Source: CAYLRY01 sp964386535 (GTDB lineage: Bacteria > Chloroflexota > Dehalococcoidia > Dehalococcoidales > UBA3254). From it: a stretch of 47,980 bases of DNA. The position numbers and the translations under genes were made by a program. This document shows positions 41,316 through 47,980 of the stretch, in pieces. Where the stretch lies: contig CAYLRY010000021.1 of assembly GCA_964386535.1 (NCBI GenBank), positions 1 through 47,980 on the forward strand, given 5' to 3'. Below the pieces are notes generated by a model, which did not search any database, had not been told where the DNA came from, and was given only the letters and a program-made list of their open reading frames with translations. Numbering within the stretch: position 1 is the stretch's first letter; each line of letters starts with the position of its first letter.

Positions 41316-42587
41316 ATGGTTGGAAAAGTTCAAAAACGGGACCGGACAGCCAGGCTTTTGAGGTTGGAAATATTGTTATGGCAGCATCCATCTGGACTGG
41401 AGGTAAAAGAAATAGCACGCAGGTGTATGATAAGCAAACGTACTGCTTATCGTGATCTGGCTACCCTGGAATCAGAACTCGATGTGCCGATATGGGAGGA
41501 TGGCAGTAAACGAGGTATTGCTGAAGGTTACTTTTTACCTCAGATCGCTTTTACTCAAGAAGAAGCTGCAAACATTTTCCTGGCAGTCCGGAAGATGCAG
41601 TATTTTTCACCGCTTTGTAACTCAAGCGTTGCATCCACTTTTATGAAGCTGAATACAATAGTACCGCCATCTTTAAAAAGCCAGATACAAAAAACCATTG
41701 ACCACCTGGAAATCTTACCCAGAGATGAACGTAAAACAGGTAATTTTAGTAAGTTAATACAGGCCTGGATATCCAGGCATCCGGTTACTATTAATTATCA
41801 AGGGATCTACCGTAAAGAACCGGTACAATTAACGATTGAACCCTATTTTTTGGAGCCGTCCGCCAGAAACCGGGCCAACTATGTAATCGGATATTGCAGG
41901 CAACATAAAGCCATAATTACCTGTATTATTGACCGTATCCTGGGAGAGGTGGTGATAGAAAAGGATAGCTTTGAAATCCCGGAGGACTTCGATATTGATG
42001 AATACCTGGGTTCAGCCTGGGGCGCTTTTGCAGATCAAGAAGTTGTCACAGTGAAGCTGCGTTTTTCAGAAAGGATAAGTCAGGCTTTAAAAGAGACTAA
42101 ATTTCATCCATCTGAAGTCATGGAAATGCAGAAAGACGGCTCTCTTTTAGTAACGTTAAAAGTCAATAATACAGGTGATTTTCATGCCTGGATCATGAGT
42201 TGGGGTAAAGATGTTGAGGTACTGGAGCCGCAAACGTTAAGAGATCAGATGATTGACATGGTACGGTCTCTGGCTGATATGTACAAGCTAAGGGATTTTT
42301 CACCAAAAATCAAAAGAGAGAAAGGAAGCGTTCTGGCTGGCAGGCCTTGCGAAATTACCGATGAACAATGGAAGTTGATCCAACCTATATTACCATCACA
42401 ACCAAAAATAGGTAGACGCCGGGCGGACGATAGGAAAATCATCAGCGGTATCCTGGGGGTGCTTAAATCAGGGCTTAAGTGGCACGAAATTTCGCGCCAC
42501 TATGGAGCCTATTCAACCTGTCATGCCAGACTGAAGCTGTGGAAACAGCAGGGTGTCTGGGATCATATTTGGGCCGTTTTAAATTAA
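41316..42587 (+). CDS. WYL-domain transcriptional regulator fused to a DUF4096/IS5-type transposase domain
   Basis: 423-aa regulator starting at MVGKVQKRDRT, with GGAG six bases upstream and a possible TATAAT at 41268. The N-terminal winged helix is EIARRCMISKRTAYRDLATLE. A WYL domain follows (about residues 145-225; TINYQGIYRKEPVQLTIEPY and RNRANYVIGYC), then a WCX-like region to about 320. Residues 342-423 are unlike ordinary WYL proteins and match the DUF4096 N-terminal domain of IS5-family transposases: EITDEQWKLIQPILP, GILGVLKSGLKWHEI, YSTCHARLKLW and GVWDHIW. The protein stops right after it, so only this DNA-binding part was captured. Confidence 0.88.
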   Translation: MVGKVQKRDRTARLLRLEILLWQHPSGLEVKEIARRCMISKRTAYRDLATLESELDVPIWEDGSKRGIAEGYFLPQIAFTQEEAANIFLAVRKMQYFSPLCNSSVASTFMKLNTIVPPSLKSQIQKTIDHLEILPRDERKTGNFSKLIQAWISRHPVTINYQGIYRKEPVQLTIEPYFLEPSARNRANYVIGYCRQHKAIITCIIDRILGEVVIEKDSFEIPEDFDIDEYLGSAWGAFADQEVVTVKLRFSERISQALKETKFHPSEVMEMQKDGSLLVTLKVNNTGDFHAWIMSWGKDVEVLEPQTLRDQMIDMVRSLADMYKLRDFSPKIKREKGSVLAGRPCEITDEQWKLIQPILPSQPKIGRRRADDRKIISGILGVLKSGLKWHEISRHYGAYSTCHARLKLWKQQGVWDHIWAVLN

Positions 42588-42599
42588 CCTTCAGGTTAA
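42584..42599 (+). terminator. Possible weak terminator of the WYL gene
   Basis: TTAACC-TTCA-GGTTAA hairpin overlapping the stop codon, with no strong T-run. It lies between convergent genes. Confidence 0.3.
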
Positions 42600-42734
42600 A
42601 ATAATAAGGATCAATGTATTAATACAAAACCGTTAGGTTTAACCTCTTATGCCATAATTCGTTGGAAAAATATTTTCGAACAAATCTTGTTCAGAAAACC
42701 TTTGTTTAAGATTTTTTCAATTGTGCCTCCCAAA

Positions 42735-43430
42735 TTACAGTAGCTTCTCAGCGTTTTTCTTTAATAATAATGCATTGCGTTTCGCTTCACTGGATTTCTT
42801 TCCCGTAACAGGATGATTAAAATGGAATGGTACAATATACCCTGAAGGATAGCGCGGGTCTATCTCACGCGGTTCATCAGGTTTAACAGCCTGAGTTCGC
42901 TCTGCGCCAGGGGTGATAGCTGCGATCCTTGCTTTTTTAACCCAGCCTTCGTCCGGCGGAACCATGAAAACAGGATGGAAATTCAATTCCTTTATTTTCC
43001 ATTTACCGTTTTGTTTGATATAAATACTGGTATAGAGACCGTTAAGAGCAATTGCTTTAACGCCGTTGCCAATAGGAAGAGCTACTGCCCCTAAGGCATA
43101 CCACCTCCCCTCTGCTGTCTGGCCGTCCGGCTTTACATCAACAATGCCGGATAGTTGCATAGCCTGGTGTAAAAACTCAGGATTCATGGCCAGGGTTTCT
43201 AAGGAACTAAAATACTTTTTCACGCTTTCTTTGCTGGAAAAGACGCCAGCCATAATATTTAACTTGGCATCTGGGCCATCGCAAAACAAATCAATAATTT
43301 CTTCATACATCCAGTTTTGAAGGTAATAACCGTAAGATTTTTGCAGTCTTTGAATATCTTCTATGTCGCGAAGAACGGCAACCTGTTTTTCCAGTTCCTC
43401 TATCCGGTTTTGCATTTCCTCTAAATTCAT
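42735..43430 (-). CDS. SnoaL-like/NTF2-fold protein
   Basis: 231-aa soluble protein. An N-terminal coiled coil (MNLEEMQNRIEELEKQVAVL) precedes a SnoaL-like NTF2 domain with DIQRLQKSYGYYLQNWMYEE and DLFCDGPDAKL. GRWYALGAVALPIGNG and GKWKIKELNFHPVFMVP follow. NTF2-like proteins include cyclases, dehydratases, isomerases and hydroxylating-enzyme partners. AGGAGG precedes the start. It is the last gene of an operon with two FAD oxidases and an Fe-S protein, so it may act on the product of the oxidases. The catalytic residues are not defined. Confidence 0.82.
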   Translation of the reverse strand: MNLEEMQNRIEELEKQVAVLRDIEDIQRLQKSYGYYLQNWMYEEIIDLFCDGPDAKLNIMAGVFSSKESVKKYFSSLETLAMNPEFLHQAMQLSGIVDVKPDGQTAEGRWYALGAVALPIGNGVKAIALNGLYTSIYIKQNGKWKIKELNFHPVFMVPPDEGWVKKARIAAITPGAERTQAVKPDEPREIDPRYPSGYIVPFHFNHPVTGKKSSEAKRNALLLKKNAEKLL

Positions 43431-43458
43431 GGATCATCCTCCTGCTTGATTTTTTTGA

Positions 43459-44946
43459 TTATGGTGTAAAGGCGTCCCGAATTTTTTTGTTCCAGGTGTA
43501 AAAATTGCTGTATAGCGGACTGAGCTTGGCCAGATCTCCGGCCGGCGTGGCCGCATGAAATCCATGACGGATATCTGTTTCAGACGATCTTTGCATAAAA
43601 TCCTGCAAAATCTGTGGCCAGTCCGGACGGTTCAAATCAAAGAAAACCAGTAATTCGATGTGGGCCAGATGGCCGTATTCCATGGGAACTATCTGGAAGT
43701 TGAATGGCGCATCTATGATTTGCTTCCTGGTGATAAAATCATCCATGAATTCCGGTATTGTTTTGGCCACTTCGAACATCTGGCTCACTGAATCAGCGCC
43801 AAGTTTTACCCCCGTCCAGCCGCCTCCCAACCTCAATACCCGTTGTAAGAAGCTTACGATAATAAACATATGATCAATGTTATCATCATATTTTTTCCGG
43901 ATGGATTCTTCCACAGGTTGGCCACCGTTTTCACGTACAATCTCCTGCAAAACCCGTTCCTCGTATTTAAATTCCTCCGGACTGAATGTAGCCAGGTATA
44001 CCCATAAAGCTTTGGGCAGTTCTTTTTGGTACAATCCGCTGTTCCAGAGGTCCCAAAAATCGTTAGCCGATTCAGTGGTCAGGGCAGCTTCAGTGGCGTA
44101 AAAAAACTTCAGCACAGCATTTCCGATTTCGGCCTTTCCGATTTCAATCATGGCATCCCGGGTCTGGTCGAGTGTGGGAAATTTGAAGATAAACACTTTA
44201 TGGCGGTCTAGAGGTAATTGGACCTTAAAGCTAGGACTATGACCTTCCCCCGGCATGACCGGCGGGCCTTTCCATACATCCAGTCCGATGGCAATTTTCG
44301 TCACTATACCGAGAGAACCTCCCCACCCGTGATAACCTTTAATTAATCCCCTAAGGCTGGGTCCTGGTCCCTCCGGGCAGAACCATCCGGCTCCGTGCGC
44401 CAGCGAACCGATTCTGAGAATTTCCCCACTGGGCGTAATCCATTCCACCCCCAGGAGGTAACGATTTACCCTGGAGCTGCCATGCTGCATGTGGTGGTCT
44501 CCCGAGGCGATGAAGTTGGCCAGTACGGAAGCTCCGGGGCCAACTGACGCCGTAGGATAGTTGAGTCCTCTCAGCATCAGTTCCGGTTTGAGCTGCACAT
44601 GTCTTACTCCAGGCTCGATCACGGCATAGCGGTCCTCGGTATTGATTTCAATAATGCGGTCCATACGCTCCATATTCAAAATCACCATCCCGGGCTGAGA
44701 AAGACGCCCCACGCTAAAAAGTGAAGTCATAGCCGCATATTTAAGATCGTATCGATTGCAGATTTTCACAATTTTCTGCGTCTCCTCCAGACTTCCCGGC
44801 AATACCACGGCAGCCGGCCCGGCTGGTCTTTTTATAGTGGCTGGACCGGGGTGCCGGTAGGCGGCAAGAATGTATTCTTTGTCACTGAGATTTTCAGGCC
44901 CCACCACTTCTTCTATAATTTTATAAATGTGCTGAGGTAAGCTCAT
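43459..44946 (-). CDS. FAD-binding oxidoreductase, VAO/4-cresol dehydrogenase-like
   Basis: 495-aa flavoprotein with a PCMH-type FAD domain: LPGSLEETQKIVKICNRYDL, then MERMDRIIEINTEDRYAVIEPGV. GPSLRGLIKGYHGWGGSLGIVTKIAI marks the end of the FAD domain. The cap domain and a C-terminal NKKIRDAFTP segment follow. AAAGGAG precedes the start. It lies 23 bases after the Fe-S/CCG gene and is followed by the SnoaL-like gene. It is closer in layout to the FAD protein at 13066 (both have LPxxLEE-type and MDRIVEIN-type motifs) than to that at 46238. Substrate unknown. Confidence 0.92.
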   Translation of the reverse strand: MSLPQHIYKIIEEVVGPENLSDKEYILAAYRHPGPATIKRPAGPAAVVLPGSLEETQKIVKICNRYDLKYAAMTSLFSVGRLSQPGMVILNMERMDRIIEINTEDRYAVIEPGVRHVQLKPELMLRGLNYPTASVGPGASVLANFIASGDHHMQHGSSRVNRYLLGVEWITPSGEILRIGSLAHGAGWFCPEGPGPSLRGLIKGYHGWGGSLGIVTKIAIGLDVWKGPPVMPGEGHSPSFKVQLPLDRHKVFIFKFPTLDQTRDAMIEIGKAEIGNAVLKFFYATEAALTTESANDFWDLWNSGLYQKELPKALWVYLATFSPEEFKYEERVLQEIVRENGGQPVEESIRKKYDDNIDHMFIIVSFLQRVLRLGGGWTGVKLGADSVSQMFEVAKTIPEFMDDFITRKQIIDAPFNFQIVPMEYGHLAHIELLVFFDLNRPDWPQILQDFMQRSSETDIRHGFHAATPAGDLAKLSPLYSNFYTWNKKIRDAFTP

Positions 44947-44969
44947 AGCCTCTACTCCTTTTTGAGCAG

Positions 44970-46217
44970 TTATATGGCCTTAACCAGAAATCCGGTCAGG
45001 TCATAATAGTGTAAATGGCTGCCAGTATTTTTAATGGCTCCTGATAAGCTATCCTGGCAAAAAGGACAGCCGGAAATTATTGCGTCAGCCCCAGTAGATT
45101 CAGCTTCATTTAATCTCTCCGCAGCCGCCCAGCCGGCGAAAACCGGATCTGCCGCAGGTACTCCGCCTCCTGCTCCGCAGCAATAAGAGTTTTCCGCATT
45201 CCGGATCATTTCAACCAGTTTTACTCCTGGAACTGAAGAGATGATTTCCCGCGGAGCTTCATATATCCCGTTAGTACCGCGTCTCCAGGGTTTGGGAGGA
45301 ACGTGCAGGCCGAAAGCCTGTATTTCTCCCTGCCAGGGGATATATTTTTCTCCCAGCCGTCCCAAGAAACAGGGATCGTGATAAGTTACTTTTAAGTCAA
45401 GCTTTTTCTGTGGCTTCAACCGGCCTTCTTTTAAAGCCCTTTGGATGACCTGGGAAATATGCAGGACTTCAATATCCATCTCAGCCAGGCGGGGATAACC
45501 GCCGCGAAACGCTCCGAAGCATTCAGCACAACTGGTTATCAGGGTCTGTATCCCCTGTTTTTTAAAGATTGCCAGATTGCGCTCCGCGCATTTTTGGAAG
45601 TCAGCGATTTGGCCGAGACGCCATAAAGGCAGCCCGCAGCAAGATTCTTCTTCGAGAATTTGAAATTCAATCCCGGCACCGTTCAACAATTTCACGGTAT
45701 CAATGGCGATTTCAGGGTGTATATATGAGCTGGCACAGCCCGCAAAGTAAGCGATCGGAGAACTCCTGGATAGCTTGGCTCCTTGCGGCAGCCAATCAAA
45801 ACGCCGGCCTGGCGGTTTTCCGTAGATGTTCTGGTATTCCTTTATTCGAGAAGCCGTCTCCCTTTGCTCTGGAAGCGGTCCCTGACCGTCTTCTACGCAT
45901 TTGGCCCGGAGAGCCAGGATCGTATCCAGTACTTCCATATCGCGGACGGACTTACAGTTGATATCACAGGCCCCGCAGGTTAAACAGGAATAGATCAACC
46001 GGATAAGACCCTCTTCATATTGCAGCCGGCCTTCCAGTATCTCCTCAGCAATATTGATAAGTCCCTGCCCCGAGTAAGCATCAAAGTGGAACCTCTGATG
46101 TATGGGACAGACTTCAGCATACCGCCATCCTCTCATCTTTGGCCCCAGCACCCATTTGCATTGTCCGCAGGTGTTGCAGGAACGCATAGTGTGTAAATAA
46201 TCATTCAAGCTTTCCAT
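44970..46217 (-). CDS. (Fe-S)-binding protein with two CCG domains (GlcF/HdrD-like)
   Basis: 415-aa electron-transfer subunit starting at MESLNDYLHTM, with AGGAG eight bases upstream. The longer frame to 46247 uses a TTG without a ribosome site. N-terminal cysteine groups are CNTCGQC and a later CPIHQ, then SCLTCGACDINC. CCG domains follow: AGCASSY, SCCGLPLWRLG, TSCAECFGAF, then YHDPCFLGRLGEKY, YCCGAGGGVPA and GCPFC. It is nearly collinear with the protein at 11780. It lies between two FAD oxidase genes and may take electrons from both. Confidence 0.92.
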   Translation of the reverse strand: MESLNDYLHTMRSCNTCGQCKWVLGPKMRGWRYAEVCPIHQRFHFDAYSGQGLINIAEEILEGRLQYEEGLIRLIYSCLTCGACDINCKSVRDMEVLDTILALRAKCVEDGQGPLPEQRETASRIKEYQNIYGKPPGRRFDWLPQGAKLSRSSPIAYFAGCASSYIHPEIAIDTVKLLNGAGIEFQILEEESCCGLPLWRLGQIADFQKCAERNLAIFKKQGIQTLITSCAECFGAFRGGYPRLAEMDIEVLHISQVIQRALKEGRLKPQKKLDLKVTYHDPCFLGRLGEKYIPWQGEIQAFGLHVPPKPWRRGTNGIYEAPREIISSVPGVKLVEMIRNAENSYCCGAGGGVPAADPVFAGWAAAERLNEAESTGADAIISGCPFCQDSLSGAIKNTGSHLHYYDLTGFLVKAI

Positions 46218-46237
46218 ATTTCGACTCCTGGAACCAA

Positions 46238-47722
46238 TCAATAACAAAGTTTGCCGGGATTGAGAACGTTATAGGGATCAAAGGCGTTTTTCAATTTTTT
46301 TAAAGCTTGTACCTCAGCAGCGTTATCAGCATAGACCAGGTTCGCCCAGGGGCCATAGGGCCGGCTGAAAAAGGCACCTTTTGACATTAAAGTTTTTGAA
46401 GCCTCCATGAATAATCTTTCAACCTCATCCTTTTCAGCCGGATTGGTTTCATCATAAAAGAGATTGAATTCACAATGACAACCCCGTCCCTGGACCTGTG
46501 GTTGAATATACCCACCGGTATTGTTTCTGAGATCGGGATATTTATTGACTAACTCAGACATAATCTCAATTAGTCCGGCAGCGCGGCTCAAAGCTGAAAG
46601 GAAAAAAATATCGCAGCAGGAACCTTTCACGCGCAGCTTCCAGTAAGGTTGTTTGGTCCAGGGGCCCTTCAGGAGGTCTAAAAGTGCTCCTTGGCGATCT
46701 TCAGCCCCTGGCAAAAAGGTGGCTACCTTTGCTCCATGGCTTTCGCAAATATCTATCAAACGTTTTTTCTGAATGGCGATTCTTTCCTCCGGATATAGAC
46801 GGTAACCTGAAATACAGGCCATTAGCGTCCAGTCCGGCAGTATTTTCTTCAGATACAGATAATCCTGCGGCCAGTTTTTCGCTAGAATGGCCGCCAGACT
46901 GACCTTATTCAGAGCCAGACATTCATCCACCACCCTTAGTCGCAACAACTGGTTCATTATATCGGTCGTAACCCGTGGTTTATCCATGGGAACCAGATAA
47001 AGTTGTTGTATGGAGGGTAAAACTTCTACTTTGGTAATAGCCCAGGTGACCAGTCCCATGGTACCCTGGGCTCCCGAGACCAGGCGATAATAATCGACGG
47101 TACCAGGTCCCCATGGATTGACCTTATCGGCTTTAAGAGTCTCCAGTGATCCAGGACCAGAAGCTGAGCCGGTACGGAAATCTTGACCGGTACCGTAAAC
47201 GACCTCCAGTGTTAATAGAGGGTCCAGGTAATCATATTGGTATTTCGGAATGATTACCGGTTCTCTTTCCAACAGACTGGTCACAACTGATTTTGAGGCT
47301 CGGGGCAGAAGAGGGGCATTAATTTTTAATTTATGTTTTTCTAGATCAGGTGTCAGATCTCCAAAGGTCACTCCCGGTTCAATCCACGCATACCGGTTTA
47401 CTTCATCAATCTTGAATATTTGGCGCATCCGGCTGAAATCTACCATAATTCCGCCCTGCTCGGGAACCGTATCGCCCCGAAAATGAGGGGGACCGGAACT
47501 GACCGGCACCAGCGGTGTCCGATTTTCGCCGGCCAGTTTTACGATGTTTTGGACTTGCTCTCTGGTGGTTGGATAAACTGCCAGAAAAGGGCTGCACTTC
47601 GGATGAAAACTGTAATCGAAAGCGTACTTGTCTAATATTTCCGGCTGGTCGCTAATTTGTTCTGGTTTTAAGAATTCAGCCAAACGGTTTTTCAAACTAA
47701 TAATTGTTTCTGAAGGGTCCAT
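46238..47722 (-). CDS. FAD-binding oxidoreductase, VAO/4-cresol dehydrogenase-like
   Basis: 494-aa flavoprotein that starts the final minus-strand operon. It has an AGGAG ribosome site. The FAD domain has YPTTREQVQNIVKLAGEN, PVSSGPPHFRGDTVP and MRQIFKIDEVNRYAWIEPGV. The cap domain follows, and the C terminus is LKKLKNAFDPYNVLNPGKLCY, the typical family ending. It differs from the other two paralogues in the segment RSGSASGPGSLETL-type and probably uses another substrate. It shares an operon with the Fe-S/CCG protein 20 bases downstream. Confidence 0.92.
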   Translation of the reverse strand: MDPSETIISLKNRLAEFLKPEQISDQPEILDKYAFDYSFHPKCSPFLAVYPTTREQVQNIVKLAGENRTPLVPVSSGPPHFRGDTVPEQGGIMVDFSRMRQIFKIDEVNRYAWIEPGVTFGDLTPDLEKHKLKINAPLLPRASKSVVTSLLEREPVIIPKYQYDYLDPLLTLEVVYGTGQDFRTGSASGPGSLETLKADKVNPWGPGTVDYYRLVSGAQGTMGLVTWAITKVEVLPSIQQLYLVPMDKPRVTTDIMNQLLRLRVVDECLALNKVSLAAILAKNWPQDYLYLKKILPDWTLMACISGYRLYPEERIAIQKKRLIDICESHGAKVATFLPGAEDRQGALLDLLKGPWTKQPYWKLRVKGSCCDIFFLSALSRAAGLIEIMSELVNKYPDLRNNTGGYIQPQVQGRGCHCEFNLFYDETNPAEKDEVERLFMEASKTLMSKGAFFSRPYGPWANLVYADNAAEVQALKKLKNAFDPYNVLNPGKLCY

Positions 47723-47980
47723 AAATCAATACTCCTGAGTTGCCAATAGTAAAAATTTCATAATATTATTTAAATGAAATTCCAGAATTTATTATATATT
47801 AATAGAACAAAAAGGTGCGAATAGATTTTAATTCCGCATTCAACCTCCTATTATTGTGACCAAATACGGATTTATTTAAAAATACGTTCGAGCCATAAGT
47901 TTTATCAAATAGCCTTATTTAATACCTACACCCTTCTCAATCCAGGCAGTAGATGGAGACCAATATGAATGATGGGTGGT

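Noticed and set aside
41316..42587. Intact IS5-family insertion sequence
   Set aside because: Only the N-terminal transposase domain is present, with no catalytic part, terminal inverted repeats or target duplication in the flanks.
1..47980. CRISPR array, rRNA or prophage
   Set aside because: No regularly spaced repeats, rRNA-like stretches or phage structural genes were seen.

Overview
The window looks like a metagenome-derived or draft contig (one 100-N scaffold gap) from a strictly anaerobic bacterium, most likely a Chloroflexota member of the Dehalococcoidia type. That placement is an inference. It rests on the ispG/proS neighbourhood, lipoproteins with long Ser/Thr linkers, many CCG-domain Fe-S proteins paired with VAO-type flavoproteins, and molybdenum/tungsten enzymes (a DMSO-reductase-family protein and an aldehyde:ferredoxin oxidoreductase). 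No rRNA or confident tRNA gene was seen, so no firmer placement is possible.

Region 1 (1-7.4 kb, all minus strand) is mostly housekeeping. It holds a TauE/SafE exporter, an MTH1187-type thiamine-binding protein, proS (broken by the N gap), ispG, a flavin reductase-like protein, a methyltransferase and two tandem RidA-like proteins. An AT-rich two-gene insert (a zinc-ribbon protein and a frameshifted HNH endonuclease with a possible B3-like domain) lies between ispG and proS.

Region 2 (7.4-11.5 kb, minus) is a BtuCDF/FecBCD-type metal or metal-chelate importer with a DUF364 protein. It has a clear promoter and a palindromic operator-like repeat just after the start site.

Region 3 (11.6-21.8 kb, plus) starts with an Fe-S/CCG reductase and FAD oxidase pair and a uroporphyrinogen-decarboxylase-like protein with its own promoter. 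Next come two tandem units of promoter, structured RNA and terminator. These resemble the molybdenum/tungsten cofactor (Moco/Tuco) riboswitch and lie ahead of a second BtuCDF-type importer, an FmdE protein and a methyltransferase. The arrangement suggests that this importer carries molybdate or tungstate under cofactor feedback.

Region 4 (22-30.1 kb, minus) has a double cupin, a two-subunit molybdopterin oxidoreductase without a membrane anchor, an orphan peptide-type binding lipoprotein, a small cysteine protein and an FAD oxidoreductase. The FAD oxidoreductase is divergent from a paralogue at 30.7 kb. The two share an intergenic region with near-consensus promoters and copies of one operator-like motif.

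Region 5 (32.1-41.2 kb, minus) reads binding lipoprotein, MmgE/PrpD, AOR, binding lipoprotein and Old Yellow Enzyme-type reductase. It faces a WYL-type regulator that carries a transposase-derived DUF4096-like domain at its C terminus. Region 6 (42.7-47.7 kb, minus) is an FAD oxidase, Fe-S/CCG protein, FAD oxidase and SnoaL-like operon. Regions 3 to 6 together look like accessory anaerobic catabolism of unknown, possibly aromatic or cyclic, substrates, with electrons passing through flavins, Fe-S proteins and Mo/W cofactors.
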